Counted from the first letter of the stretch, positions 1 to 8,708 are shown. The stretch is DNA of 64,000 nucleotides from Bdellovibrio sp. NC01 (GCF_006874625.1 NZ_CP030034.1:2666001-2730000), one strand, 5' to 3'. The notes: generated by a model not told the origin, from the letters alone. Numbers and translations are program-made.

Positions 1-1
1 G

Positions 2-1216
2 GCAAACCCTGCTGCCGAAATTGAAAAAACTCAAAAGCTGATCAATGAAGCTCGTGAGCGTCAAATGGACGTGTTATCGCCTACGAATTTCACTAAAGCG
101 GAACAAGCCTTGAATAAAGCCATCGATAAAAAATCGTCCGGCAAATCGAATGAAGATATCTTAGAGCAGATTTCTTATTCTCGTACTTATTTAAAACAAG
201 CCGCTGACTCCACTCAGCTTGCGATACGCCAACTGCCTGGAATTCAAGATGCCCGTCGTGGTGCGATGATCGCAGGTGCGAATGAAGCCTATCCTCGCGA
301 CTGGAACAGAGTCGGCAAAGAGTTAGAATCCGTGACTAAAAGTATTGAAAAAGGAAATTTAAGTCCGTCCGATAAAAAATCCGCAGCGATCATTGGCGAG
401 TACCGACAACTTGAAATCGATGCGGTTACAAAACGTGTATTAAGTCAGGCTGATAATAATTTAAAAGCTGCTGAAAAAGATAAAGCTGAAAAAATGGCGC
501 CTCGATCTTACACGGCAGCGACAATGAAATATCAAAATGCCGCGAAGATTATCGCTGCGAATCCGCGTAATGCGATGGCGATCAACAAGGCTTCGCAAGA
601 CGCTACCCGCGAATCTTTGCATCTGGTTGAAGTGATGAACAAAGTGAAACAAGGCAACACCGAAGACTTGGTTTTACAATCAGAAAAACAACAGCGTGCC
701 ATTTCCTCTTTGCGCAAAGAAAACAACATGAATGAAGCAGAGATGAACGAGATGGCTCGTCAACAAGCTGAACTGCAACGCAGTCAAATGCTGATCAATC
801 AAGCCGCGAATATTCGCAGCCAATTCAAACCCAGTGAAGCCGAAGTCTTCACTGAAAAAGGCCGTGTGACATTGCGTTTGAAATCACTGCAGTTCCCACC
901 CAACCAAGCTTCGTTGGGACGAAAAAATGAAGCCCTGCTTGAGCGTGTGAACGAAGCCATTGAGACAACGGGACCAGCTCGAGTAATTGTCGAAGGACAT
1001 ACAGATTCAACCGGAAATCCGAATAGAAATATGACTCTTTCCGAAAGACGCGCGAAATCGGTCCAAGACTATCTCGTCGCGAACGGAGCTGTTACACTAG
1101 CCAATGTTGAAGCGGTTGGCTTAGGTTCCACAAAACCAGTGAGCGACAATAAGACAGCAACGGGTCGCGCACAAAACCGCCGCATCGAAATCATCATTGA
1201 ACCGCTGTCTCGATAG
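2..1216 (+). CDS. OmpA-domain periplasmic protein (5' end outside window)
   Basis: The reading frame is open back to the left edge, so the N terminus is missing. The visible part is a long charged helical region with many Gln, Lys and Glu residues, probably coiled coil. It ends in an OmpA-like peptidoglycan-binding domain of about 100 residues, marked by EGHTDSTG, LSERRA and a terminal NRRIEI. Such proteins anchor the outer membrane or an envelope complex to peptidoglycan. The next gene begins 9 bases after the stop, with its Shine-Dalgarno site overlapping the stop codon, so the two are probably co-transcribed. The domain call is firm. The role of the helical part is unknown. Confidence 0.85.
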   Translation, partial: ANPAAEIEKTQKLINEARERQMDVLSPTNFTKAEQALNKAIDKKSSGKSNEDILEQISYSRTYLKQAADSTQLAIRQLPGIQDARRGAMIAGANEAYPRDWNRVGKELESVTKSIEKGNLSPSDKKSAAIIGEYRQLEIDAVTKRVLSQADNNLKAAEKDKAEKMAPRSYTAATMKYQNAAKIIAANPRNAMAINKASQDATRESLHLVEVMNKVKQGNTEDLVLQSEKQQRAISSLRKENNMNEAEMNEMARQQAELQRSQMLINQAANIRSQFKPSEAEVFTEKGRVTLRLKSLQFPPNQASLGRKNEALLERVNEAIETTGPARVIVEGHTDSTGNPNRNMTLSERRAKSVQDYLVANGAVTLANVEAVGLGSTKPVSDNKTATGRAQNRRIEIIIEPLSR

Positions 1217-1225
1217 GAGGTGTTT

Positions 1226-1540
1226 ATGGCAACAATTCCTGGCCACGGTTGGACGGACCTCAAACGTGAACTCATGTCGAAGTGGCATGAACTTACTGAA
1301 AACGACATCGACAGCACTCAAGGCAGTAAAGCATCGCTGATGGATCTTCTTGAACGCAAAATTGGAATGAAGATCGAAGATGCCAGTGAACGGATCGAAG
1401 AGATGGCTGAAAGATATCATCTCTATGAAGAGCCGGAAGAAACACAACGTGAATTAAGTAAACAAAAAAAGGAAAGAGTTTTGGAACTTTCACCAAGTCC
1501 TGAAAAGGAATCCGAGCGTGATATTCCTAAAACTCCTTAA
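1226..1540 (+). CDS. CsbD-like small stress protein
   Basis: This 104-residue protein has the CsbD-type core WTDLKRELMSKWHELTENDI near its N terminus, followed by a short charged tail rich in Lys, Glu and Pro. CsbD-like proteins are small, hydrophilic and often stress-induced, and their biochemical function is unknown. The ATG at 1226 is chosen because AGGAGG (1215-1220) lies five bases upstream. A GTG at 1220 would overlap that site. It follows the OmpA-domain gene and probably shares its transcript. The C-terminal 45 residues go beyond the usual CsbD length and look disordered. Confidence 0.7.
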   Translation: MATIPGHGWTDLKRELMSKWHELTENDIDSTQGSKASLMDLLERKIGMKIEDASERIEEMAERYHLYEEPEETQRELSKQKKERVLELSPSPEKESERDIPKTP

Positions 1541-1566
1541 GGAAGGCCCTGCTCACCGACCCTTTT

Positions 1567-2259
1567 TTAAAGAGTCCCGTCTTCTTGGCGGGATTCTTTG
1601 CTACGAACCACCGACACAAACGAACATGGCATCGAGATCTTTGTTTCGGCTTGGCCATTTTTCTTTTTGATAACTTCTAACATGTCGGCATGATGATTGC
1701 GCTTGCGCACAAAAACCATGACTCCACTGTTTTTCAGATTTGCAAACAACTGCGTGGGAAATTCGTCGGCTCCCGCAGTAAAAATAATGCGATCAAAAGG
1801 TCCCTTTTCTTCCGCCACTTCAAATCCGTCTTGCGCCAAGACTTCCACATTTTCGACGTCAAGATTGTGCAGCAGTTCACGCGCAGACTTCGCAAGTTCC
1901 GGAATAATTTCCGAAGTAATTACTTTTCCTGTGGGCCCGACAAGATAAGACAGAAGGGCAGCATTCCAACCACTGCCCGTTCCTAACTCGTAAACGCGTT
2001 GTCCTTCCGCCAGCTCCAGCATATCCAAAATTCTTAAGACAAAACTCGGTTGAGAAATCGTCGATAGATACGGAGCTTTGTCATAAAGCAATAGAGGACG
2101 ATCTAAGTAAGCTTGTTCAATGGGATACTTCGATGCGAAGAGATGCCGTGGGAAAGAATAGAATGCTTCCACCACTCTTTCTGAAAGTGGTAAAGATTTT
2201 TCAATCAATGCATTTTGAAATGACTCGATTCTTGGATCCACAATTAAGCTTGCAAGCAT
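1567..2259 (-). CDS. pcm: protein-L-isoaspartate O-methyltransferase
   Basis: The product is a SAM-dependent methyltransferase of the PCMT family, which repairs isoaspartyl residues in aged proteins. The SAM-binding motif I reads VYELGTGSGWNAALLSYLVG. Upstream, PYLSTISQPSFVLRILDML matches the substrate-proximal PCMT signature, although family members more often have GQTISQP. The ATG at 2259 is preferred because GGGA lies a few bases upstream and longer forms would run into oxyR. It is divergent from oxyR with only 25 bases between the start codons, so each promoter must lie partly inside the other gene. Its pairing with oxyR and dps suggests a stress-survival group. Confidence 0.85.
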   Translation of the reverse strand: MLASLIVDPRIESFQNALIEKSLPLSERVVEAFYSFPRHLFASKYPIEQAYLDRPLLLYDKAPYLSTISQPSFVLRILDMLELAEGQRVYELGTGSGWNAALLSYLVGPTGKVITSEIIPELAKSARELLHNLDVENVEVLAQDGFEVAEEKGPFDRIIFTAGADEFPTQLFANLKNSGVMVFVRKRNHHADMLEVIKKKNGQAETKISMPCSFVSVVRSKESRQEDGTL

Positions 2260-2284
2260 TTTGGGGTCCCTGCAATATTGTATT

Positions 2285-3223
2285 ATGACACTCACTCAAC
2301 TCGAATACATTCTTGCAGTCGCTGATACTGGCAGCTTTAGCCACGCAGCTCAACAATGCCACGTCACTCAACCCACACTCAGCATGCAAATTCAAAAGTT
2401 AGAGGAAGATTTAGGGGTCACGCTTTTTGATCGAACGAAGCAACCCGTGCGCCCAACCGCGCTGGGCTTGATCGTTTTAAAACAAGCCCGTTTGGTGATT
2501 CAAGATGCAGCTCACTTAAAAGAGTTGGTGAATGAAAACAAAGGTGAACTTGTTGGCGAGTTTCGTTTAGGAATTATCCCGACACTAGCACCTTATCTGT
2601 TGCCGTTGTTTTTAAAAAAATTCTTAGCAGCTCATCCGCGTTTGCAAGTGCGTATCGAAGAACTTGAAACGCAAGCGATGCTTGATAAGATTCGCAATAA
2701 CTCGATTGATTTAGGCTTAGCAGTCAGTCCGATTGATGACGTCAATATCGCGGTTCATCCGCTTTTTTATGAACCCTTCTTGGTGTACGTGTCGAAAACT
2801 CATCCTCTGGCTGATAAACGCGCCGTTGATGAAAAAGATTTATCGTTGAACGATGTGCTTTTATTGAATGAAGGCCACTGTTTCCGCGAGCAAAGTTTGG
2901 CCTTGTGTCGCAAAAAAGAAGTCTATACGGCCGACAAAAGTTTCAGTTTTGAAAGTGGCAGTTTAGAAACTCTAAAAAAACTTGTCGACCAAGGAAGTGG
3001 CTTTACACTTCTTCCGTATTTGGCGTCCCAAGACGTTAAAGACAAGAAGCGTCTTAAGGAATTTACAGGAACGACGCCGACTCGCGAAGTAAGTGTATTG
3101 CATGGGCCTCATTTCCAACGTAAAGCGCTTTTAAAAGCTCTTAGCGAAGAGATTCAGCGTCAATTGCCTGCAGAAGTTGCTACTAAAAAAGGCAGTCACT
3201 ATAAGGCTATTAGCCCTTTATAG
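2285..3223 (+). CDS. oxyR: OxyR-type LysR family peroxide sensor
   Basis: The protein has an N-terminal LysR winged helix (MTLTQLEYILAVADTGSFSH, then TQPTLSMQIQKLE) and a C-terminal effector domain. From the ATG at 2285 the effector domain carries Cys199 and Cys208 within EGHCFREQSLALC. These have the same numbers and spacing as the redox cysteines of E. coli OxyR, which supports this start over the upstream TTG. Oxidation by H2O2 to a disulfide is the known activation mechanism of the family. Dps lies immediately downstream and is a classic OxyR target. A hairpin followed by T's overlaps the stop codon, so dps probably has its own promoter. Confidence 0.92.
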   Translation: MTLTQLEYILAVADTGSFSHAAQQCHVTQPTLSMQIQKLEEDLGVTLFDRTKQPVRPTALGLIVLKQARLVIQDAAHLKELVNENKGELVGEFRLGIIPTLAPYLLPLFLKKFLAAHPRLQVRIEELETQAMLDKIRNNSIDLGLAVSPIDDVNIAVHPLFYEPFLVYVSKTHPLADKRAVDEKDLSLNDVLLLNEGHCFREQSLALCRKKEVYTADKSFSFESGSLETLKKLVDQGSGFTLLPYLASQDVKDKKRLKEFTGTTPTREVSVLHGPHFQRKALLKALSEEIQRQLPAEVATKKGSHYKAISPL

Positions 3224-3229
3224 TTTTTA
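3198..3229 (+). terminator. hairpin terminator overlapping the oxyR stop
   Basis: The arms ACTATAA and TTATAGT enclose a second short pairing, GGCT with AGCC, and are followed by TTTTTAT. The hairpin includes the last codons and the stop of oxyR and would separate it from dps. Confidence 0.6.
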
Positions 3230-3256
3230 TCTATAGTGATGATAGGAAAAGAGTAA

Positions 3257-3285
3257 TTTTCACTTCAATACAACAGGCATAGAAT
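3257..3285 (+). promoter_or_regulatory. putative sigma70-type promoter of dps
   Basis: TTTTCA (3257-3262) and TAGAAT (3280-3285) are spaced by 17 bases and lie 37 bases before the dps start. The boxes resemble -35 and -10 elements. ATAG tetranucleotides just upstream, around 3232-3244, could belong to an OxyR site, but the full four-part motif is not evident. Confidence 0.4.
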
Positions 3286-3321
3286 CATTCTTGTTCAGAA
3301 TACACGAATTGGGAGGACTTT

Positions 3322-3765
3322 ATGAACACAACTGGCGTTATCGAAAACTTGAAAAAAACTTTGGCTGAAGAATACACTTTGCAAACTAAAACTCAGAACT
3401 ATCACTGGAACATCGAAGGTCCACTGTTTTATTCTTTGCACAAACTCTTTGAAGCTCAATATGGTGAAATTTCCGAATATGTGGATTCGACAGCAGAAAC
3501 TTTGCGCGCTTTGAATACACGCGCACCCGGCAGCTTTACAGAGTTTAAAACTTTGTCGTCAATTCAAGAAGCACCGGCAGACAAACAAAGCGCCGGCCAA
3601 ATGATTGAAGCCTTGACTTCGGATCACACAAAATTGGCTGCTGCATTCAAAGAACGCCTGGAAGAGGCGGAAGAAAATCAAGTTACGAATGCGGTGACTT
3701 TGTACGAAGATCTCATCACGTTCCATGAAAAAGCAGCGTGGATGATTCGCAGTCACCGCTCTTAA
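3322..3765 (+). CDS. dps: Dps family ferritin-like DNA-protecting protein
   Basis: This 147-residue protein is a Dps mini-ferritin, which oxidises and stores iron with H2O2 and shields DNA. The ferroxidase ligands are visible as His28 and His40 (YHWN and SLHKLF) and Asp55 and Glu59 (YVDSTAE), with the standard spacing. A strong GGAGG (3312-3316) precedes the ATG. It follows oxyR, which suggests peroxide induction. The N terminus lacks the long Lys-rich DNA-binding tail of E. coli Dps, so direct DNA binding is uncertain. It ends two bases before the stop of the convergent khpA. Confidence 0.93.
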   Translation: MNTTGVIENLKKTLAEEYTLQTKTQNYHWNIEGPLFYSLHKLFEAQYGEISEYVDSTAETLRALNTRAPGSFTEFKTLSSIQEAPADKQSAGQMIEALTSDHTKLAAAFKERLEEAEENQVTNAVTLYEDLITFHEKAAWMIRSHRS

Positions 3766-3767
3766 AA

Positions 3768-4037
3768 TTAAATAACGAGTTCAATGATGGCACGGAATCC
3801 ATTATTCCCTGCCATCGCTCCGACGATATTTCTTAGTGATGTGATATTTTTGCCTTGGCTTCCGATCAATTTGCCTCGGTATTCTTGCGCTAACACCACT
3901 TTGTAAGTTGTTGTCTTATCACCGTTAGCATAAGTGACTTCAACTCCCGCAGTTGGTGATGTCATTTCTGTAACTACCGTTGTTAGAACTTCTGCGATTC
4001 TCTGACGTACTTCATTGCTAATCGTATCAACTACCAT
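3768..4037 (-). CDS. khpA: KhpA-like KH-domain RNA-binding protein
   Basis: The 89-residue product is essentially a single KH domain. It has the nucleic-acid-binding loop GKLIGSQGKNITSLRNIVG (the G-x-x-G type motif) and a closing beta strand RAIIELVI. KhpA proteins bind RNA and often partner with KhpB/Jag. In many genomes khpA sits with rpsP and rimM, but here it stands alone, tail to tail with dps. The N-terminal half, rich in Val, Thr and Glu, matches the family in length. Confidence is high for the domain and moderate for the orthology. Confidence 0.85.
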   Translation of the reverse strand: MVVDTISNEVRQRIAEVLTTVVTEMTSPTAGVEVTYANGDKTTTYKVVLAQEYRGKLIGSQGKNITSLRNIVGAMAGNNGFRAIIELVI

Positions 4038-4262
4038 GCACTCTCCATGCTACTTACACTCACATTGTTGTCAGAGCCTCTTCTGTGCGGCAAAGGCTTT
4101 CACACTCCACTAGCCTAGGAATTGTTCCAAAATGTTCCTGGCACAAACGGGAGCGTGGAAACTTGTAAACTCAAATGGAACAGTGTGTTTCGTTTTAAGA
4201 CTTTTGACGGAACTCCACATTCACGCCACAATTGGGCAACAAACTCTCTGACGGGAGCACTT

Positions 4263-4940
4263 ATGGCGCAGATTTTCCTACTTGAAGACGATCCAATTCT
4301 AGGCAAAGCAATTCAACTCCAACTGGAACTTGAAAACTATGAAGTGCGCTGGTCTCAATCACTTGCAGAGGCTCGCAGATCTTTTGCCGACTCTTCTCGC
4401 TCGGATCTTTATCTTCTCGACGTCAACCTGCCCGATGGTGATGGTTTTACGTTCTCTCGCTGGTTGCGCAGTGAAGGAGTTTTAACACCGATCATCTTTT
4501 TGACTGCGCGAACGGATGAAGAAAGTGTTGTCCAAGGCTTTGAAAATGGCGCTAACGATTATATTCGCAAACCGTTCGGTCATCGCGAAGTTCTTGCGCG
4601 AATAAAAAATCAGCTTTCTGACAAGAAACCTTCACTGGATTTGATTCGTTATGCAGGACTGACTTTGATCAAAAACCAACAAGTCCTGAAATCTGGCGAC
4701 ACCTTCATTCCGCTGAACCGTCGTGAGTTTGAAATTTTGATGGTCTTCTTTTCGCAACCGGAAACAATTGTTTCCCGGGAACGTTTGATTTCAGCATTTT
4801 CATCGGGCGAAGAAATCTTTGATCGCACCGTTGATTCGCACATCAGCCATATTCGCACGCGTCTGACGAAACACGGGATCAACAATATCAAAATCATTTC
4901 TGTCTATGGCCAAGGCTACCGCCTTGAGAAAACCGTATGA
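4263..4940 (+). CDS. OmpR-family response regulator
   Basis: The protein has an N-terminal receiver domain with the acidic pair in LLEDDP, the phospho-acceptor Asp53 (LLDVNLPDGDGF) and the conserved Lys in IRKPF. The C-terminal OmpR/PhoB winged helix includes LNRREFEILMVFF and YGQGYRLE. The ATG at 4263 has GGGAG ten bases upstream. An upstream open stretch lacks such support and would prepend non-family sequence. Its stop overlaps the start of the kinase gene by four bases (ATGA), so the two are translationally coupled. The signal sensed cannot be told from sequence. Confidence 0.92.
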   Translation: MAQIFLLEDDPILGKAIQLQLELENYEVRWSQSLAEARRSFADSSRSDLYLLDVNLPDGDGFTFSRWLRSEGVLTPIIFLTARTDEESVVQGFENGANDYIRKPFGHREVLARIKNQLSDKKPSLDLIRYAGLTLIKNQQVLKSGDTFIPLNRREFEILMVFFSQPETIVSRERLISAFSSGEEIFDRTVDSHISHIRTRLTKHGINNIKIISVYGQGYRLEKTV

Positions 4941-6337
4941 TCACGAAGCCGTTATTTAGAAAGAACTATCTGCCCTTCGCATCGATCGTCTTGGTGTTCG
5001 TGATGATTGGCTTTGCGTCGTCGTACTTGTACACGCGTTACGAAAAAAGTCAGATGATCATCCGCCCGTCTCCGTTCCTACGCCACATCATGGGCGACCT
5101 TGATCAAGATCCTATGGTCTCAGTTCCTAAGATGAGAGCCTCGATGGATGGAACAGAGCCATTCCGCTTCTATTTGATCAATAAAGAAGGTCAGAATCTG
5201 CTGGATGACGGCAAACTGCTGGAACAACCTCTTGCCGAAGATCAGCTTGAAGAGATCCTCTCAGGTCAACCCGTACAAATCCGTTTGAATACGGAAAGTA
5301 TTTATAAAAATCTCGACATCTCAAAAACCACGAAAGACAACGTCTTTTTCGTGACAGCCTTTAAAGCCCCCGTGAATCGCCCATCGCATTTGATGTGGAT
5401 CACGGTTGGAAGTTTAGCGGCATGTGCGCTTATCTCTGTGGCCGTCGCCTTGTTCTATCAGTTCTCGAAATATCGTGAACGCGCCTTGGAAGCTTTGGAA
5501 GTTTTGGCGAAAATGAAGCACGGAAATCTTTCCGCGCGTATGCCGACAAAAAAATTCGAAGACTTGGCTCCCCTGGTGGATGCTTTCAATCAAATGGCTG
5601 ACGACGTTGAACATCTCGTTGAAAACATGCGTAAATCCGATCACGCGCGCAGGCAATTGTTGCAAGACCTTGCCCACGATTTACGTACTCCACTGGCTTC
5701 TTTAAAAACGTTCCTTGAAACATTGAAGACGGCAGATAAACGTCTTTCCGAAGAAAAACGTCACGAAGTCGTGTCGTTATGTTTCACCGAAGTCGAATAC
5801 TTCGGAAACCTGGTTGAAGACTTGTTATTCTTAGCCCAGATCACAGAACCTAAATACTCTTTGGGCACGGAAGAGATTCATTTGATTGAACGCGTGCAGG
5901 AACAGATTCACGTCTTTAAAACTCGCTATCCTAAATTGAGCTTTGAAATTCGCACAAACCTAGACCCCGATAAAACCATTGTGATTGGCTCTACCAAGTT
6001 GATCGATCGCATGCTTCGTAACGCCTTCGAGAACTCATCATCGTTTGCTAAAGGCAAAGTGATCGTGGATCTACAGCAACAAGGTGCAAAGCTTGTCGTC
6101 AGCATTCAAGATGACGGCCCTGGATTTTCTGAGCGCGCTTTGAAAGAATTTGGCTACAAAAAAGCAAGCCGTGTCTTATCCGGAGACTCCGACAATAAGC
6201 GAATTTCCGTCGGCATCGGTTCAGTAATCATGCGCGAAATCGTTCAACTGCACTCAGGTGAGTTACGGGCGGAAAACGTCTTGAATCAAGACCAGGTATT
6301 AGGCAGCAAAGTCAGCTTCACTTTACCCAGAGTCTAG
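4937..6337 (+). CDS. HAMP-containing sensor histidine kinase
   Basis: This 466-residue inner-membrane kinase has a first transmembrane segment at about residues 13-32, a periplasmic region of some 120 residues and a second membrane segment near 155-175. A HAMP linker follows, then the phospho-acceptor helix with His247 in DLAHDLRTPLAS. The ATPase domain shows an N box (RMLRNAFENSS), a G1 box (DDGPGFS) and a G2-type glycine stretch (SVGIGSVIMREI). It is coupled to the response regulator by an ATGA overlap. The periplasmic region gave no recognisable sensor family. Confidence 0.92.
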   Translation: MITKPLFRKNYLPFASIVLVFVMIGFASSYLYTRYEKSQMIIRPSPFLRHIMGDLDQDPMVSVPKMRASMDGTEPFRFYLINKEGQNLLDDGKLLEQPLAEDQLEEILSGQPVQIRLNTESIYKNLDISKTTKDNVFFVTAFKAPVNRPSHLMWITVGSLAACALISVAVALFYQFSKYRERALEALEVLAKMKHGNLSARMPTKKFEDLAPLVDAFNQMADDVEHLVENMRKSDHARRQLLQDLAHDLRTPLASLKTFLETLKTADKRLSEEKRHEVVSLCFTEVEYFGNLVEDLLFLAQITEPKYSLGTEEIHLIERVQEQIHVFKTRYPKLSFEIRTNLDPDKTIVIGSTKLIDRMLRNAFENSSSFAKGKVIVDLQQQGAKLVVSIQDDGPGFSERALKEFGYKKASRVLSGDSDNKRISVGIGSVIMREIVQLHSGELRAENVLNQDQVLGSKVSFTLPRV

Positions 6338-6354
6338 TTCCACAAGTTTTAAAT

Positions 6355-6395
6355 AGTTCCCCGCTAAGCTTCTATCCATATCAAAGGCGGGAACT
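6355..6395 (+). promoter_or_regulatory. inverted repeat masking the Shine-Dalgarno site of the Met/Gly-rich gene
   Basis: AGTTCCCCGC (6355-6364) can pair, with one bulge, with GCGGGAACT (6387-6395), which abuts the ATG at 6396 and contains the purine-rich ribosome site. In RNA this would sequester translation initiation. Whether it acts as a thermosensor or a protein site, or is chance, cannot be told. Confidence 0.4.
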
Positions 6396-8279
6396 ATGTT
6401 CGGCAAATTAGTTTTATTGTTCGTTTCACTGAGCTCATTACCGGCAATGGCGCAGACCTCTTCAATGTGGGGCACTGGAATGTACGGCGGTACACAAGGT
6501 TGCTCTTATCAAAAGCAAGCTGGCAACGGAGCTCAAAGTCAGGACGACGAAACAAAAGAGATCCAACAAGCCATTCAAGAGCTGCAAAAACAAAAGAAAC
6601 AAAAGACGACAGAAAAAAGCCGCCTGGAAAAACGCGACATGCGTGATTCACTTGCCGTCATTAATGATGTTCTTTCCGCCGACTACGCTGACTTCGTTAT
6701 TAATCATATAGATACTGGTCGTAGCTGTATGGAATATAAAGGCATCGGCGGCGAAGATTCAACCATCGCATCCGGTGATGAAGGTGGAACTGCCGTTCAA
6801 GCCCCGGGCACTGAAGCGACAGAACCGTTTTCGGTCGGTGATTGGTCGCAAATCTGTGATAAGAGCAAATCCGGTGCAGTGTCAGGTTCTATCTGCACGA
6901 TGCGCAAATTCCGCAATGAAGAAAAAGGCACAAACTCTGCCGAAGATTGCCGTAAATCTTTAAGCGATTATCGCAAACAAAAACTACAAAAAGATAAACT
7001 GACTCGTGAAATCGCACAAATCGAACGTCAAATTAAGAGCGAACAAGATCGTTTGAAAGACGCTAAAGAAGATGCTCTACAAGCGAAACGTGATGGTTTA
7101 AGTTCACCCAACACTTCAACTGAAGGTGGCGTGTGTGTTGAGTGTATCGCTTCAGGCAACGGATACACGTATCAAAAACCACAAACTGATTGGGCCAATG
7201 TTATCGCGAATATTGGTACTGGTGCCCTTGCAACTTACGTAGGTTACAAACAACAACAAATGGTGACAGAGGCGAACTCAAACTTAGGTTGGCCCACACA
7301 AAGTTATCCAACTTGGTCTTACGGTCTTCCCTACTTCGCACAAGGTATTTACGGCGCGATCAGTGGTGGCACCGGTCAAGGTGGTTTCGGTTGCGGCAGT
7401 TCTAGCTCTGGAGTCGGCGGTGCTTTTGGCTATCCGCAAGGCATGATGGGCGCAAACACTATGGGGGGCGGCATGTTCACGGGTGGTATGGGCCCTTGGG
7501 GCATGAACGGCATGAATGCACTCGGCGGCAACATGTACGGCGGTATGGGCGGCATGATGGGTTATGGTTCGATGATGAGCATGGGCGGAATCATGAACGG
7601 CGGCATGATGATGGGCTCTATGATGGGTGGCATGTCTGGTTACGGAAATATGATGGGCTACGGCAACATGATGGGTTATGGCTCGATGATGGGCATGGGC
7701 GGAATCATCAACGGCGGCATGATGATGGGCTCTATGATGGGTGGTATGACCGGCTACGGAAACATGATGGGTTCAATGATGGGTTATGGCTCCTTGATGA
7801 ATTCCGGGATGATGATGGGAGGCCTGATGAGTTCGGGCACCATGATGGGCTACGGCACTATGATGGGAAGCTTGATGAATTCAGGCATGATGATGGGCGG
7901 ACTCACAAGCTCGGGAATGATGATGGGTTATGGCTCGATGATGGGCGATTCCAGCATGATGCAGTTACAACAACAAGCGATGCAAATGCAGATGCAGTAC
8001 TACCAACAATACACTCAACAACAAATGCAAAAGTATCAAACGATCTCTTCCCTGCAACAAGAGATGTACAGTTTGATGTATAAGATGCAGTCGATTCAAT
8101 ACGGCTACGGGACAACAGGATACATTGGAAGTACGACGGGTACGTTGACTTCTTCTGGTTATACGACTTATCCGATTGGTGGTTTGACGACGGCGGGAAC
8201 AACTTCTTACGGAACATTGGTTCCAACAATCCCCGCGCCGACAACGACAACAACAACGATCAATGCAACGGGCCGCTAG
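6396..8279 (+). CDS. exported Met/Gly-rich low-complexity protein
   Basis: The 627-residue product begins with a signal peptide ending in PAMAQ. Residues 50-80 and 190-230 are Lys/Glu/Gln-rich and likely coiled coil, and Cys residues are scattered through the N-terminal half. Residues of about 350-520 are dominated by short Met/Gly motifs (MMG, GYGNMMG, GGMMMGSMM), including a 38-residue tandem duplication. A Gln/Met stretch and a Thr/Gly tail follow. No catalytic family is recognised. Met-rich exported proteins can bind Cu(I) or form flexible surface material, but both are guesses here. A strong bidirectional terminator follows. Confidence 0.8.
   Translation: MFGKLVLLFVSLSSLPAMAQTSSMWGTGMYGGTQGCSYQKQAGNGAQSQDDETKEIQQAIQELQKQKKQKTTEKSRLEKRDMRDSLAVINDVLSADYADFVINHIDTGRSCMEYKGIGGEDSTIASGDEGGTAVQAPGTEATEPFSVGDWSQICDKSKSGAVSGSICTMRKFRNEEKGTNSAEDCRKSLSDYRKQKLQKDKLTREIAQIERQIKSEQDRLKDAKEDALQAKRDGLSSPNTSTEGGVCVECIASGNGYTYQKPQTDWANVIANIGTGALATYVGYKQQQMVTEANSNLGWPTQSYPTWSYGLPYFAQGIYGAISGGTGQGGFGCGSSSSGVGGAFGYPQGMMGANTMGGGMFTGGMGPWGMNGMNALGGNMYGGMGGMMGYGSMMSMGGIMNGGMMMGSMMGGMSGYGNMMGYGNMMGYGSMMGMGGIINGGMMMGSMMGGMTGYGNMMGSMMGYGSLMNSGMMMGGLMSSGTMMGYGTMMGSLMNSGMMMGGLTSSGMMMGYGSMMGDSSMMQLQQQAMQMQMQYYQQYTQQQMQKYQTISSLQQEMYSLMYKMQSIQYGYGTTGYIGSTTGTLTSSGYTTYPIGGLTTAGTTSYGTLVPTIPAPTTTTTTINATGR
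7560..7787 (+). repeat. tandem 114-bp repeat in the Met/Gly-rich gene
   Basis: Two copies start at 7560 and 7674 (offset 114 bases, 38 codons) and stay in frame. Each encodes a GYGSMM-MGGI-NGGMMMGSMMGGM pattern. Differences are mostly silent or conservative, which indicates duplication within the gene. Shorter degenerate ATGATGGG units surround the pair. Confidence 0.8.
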
Positions 8280-8300
8280 TAAAAGCAAAATTCAGAAACT

Positions 8301-8330
8301 AAAAAGGGAGTCTTTCGACTCCCTTTTTTT
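8301..8330. terminator. bidirectional intrinsic terminator
   Basis: AAAGGGAGTC (8303-8312) pairs perfectly with GACTCCCTTT (8317-8326) around a TTTC loop, with A's before and T's after. It serves the Met/Gly-rich gene and the convergent small secreted-protein gene. Confidence 0.9.
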
Positions 8331-8332
8331 AT

Positions 8333-8647
8333 TTATGGAATTTGCTGACATTTAGTTCCGACAACCGAGTAATTGTCAGTGTCTGTTTTCTTAAAGATCG
8401 TCAGACATTTAAACGTCGGCGCTGGAGAGTTTCTGCTGTAAAAACCACGCGCGATAGATTCCACTGCTAGATCAACACCCTCTACCTGCACGAACTTCAT
8501 GCCTTCAATAGAGATGATTGATTCATCAAAACCCAAATAGTCCAAAACGCTTTCACGAGTGTCGATATAGATTTCTTTCATTCTGCCCGCAAATGCTGGA
8601 GAAACGAAAGTGCACACCAAACCTACTGCCAATAATGCTTTTTTCAC
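8333..8647 (-). CDS. small exported protein of unknown function
   Basis: The gene begins with GTG, preceded by GAGG at a normal distance, and encodes 104 residues. The signal peptide is MKKALLAVGLVCTFVSPAFA, cleaved before Gly. The mature part of about 84 residues has two Cys that could form a disulfide in the periplasm (KCLTIF and TKCQQ). No family is recognised. Upstream on the same strand lies another small exported gene, but a terminator separates them. Confidence 0.7.
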   Translation of the reverse strand: MKKALLAVGLVCTFVSPAFAGRMKEIYIDTRESVLDYLGFDESIISIEGMKFVQVEGVDLAVESIARGFYSRNSPAPTFKCLTIFKKTDTDNYSVVGTKCQQIP

Positions 8648-8708
8648 AGGAACCTCGCAAAAAATAATTTTGGATTGTTGTAGTGAAAAAGCGTGGTCGA
8701 TGCAAATA

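Noticed and set aside
1561-1600. Terminator after pcm
   Set aside because: A short GC stem exists, but on the minus strand it is followed by A's instead of T's.
3224-3260. Full OxyR-binding site upstream of dps
   Set aside because: Only ATAG half-elements are present, without the four-part spaced motif.
7440-7960. CRISPR-like series of short repeats
   Set aside because: The repeats are degenerate ATGATGGG codons inside one long coding frame, with no constant spacers.
7496-8083. Long alternative frame rich in His, Asp and Arg
   Set aside because: It is the shifted reading of the Met/Gly-codon repeats and has no ribosome site or family.
7903-8288. Two antisense frames at the end of the Met/Gly-rich gene
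   Set aside because: Their composition mirrors the Gln/Met repeats on the other strand and they lack start signals.
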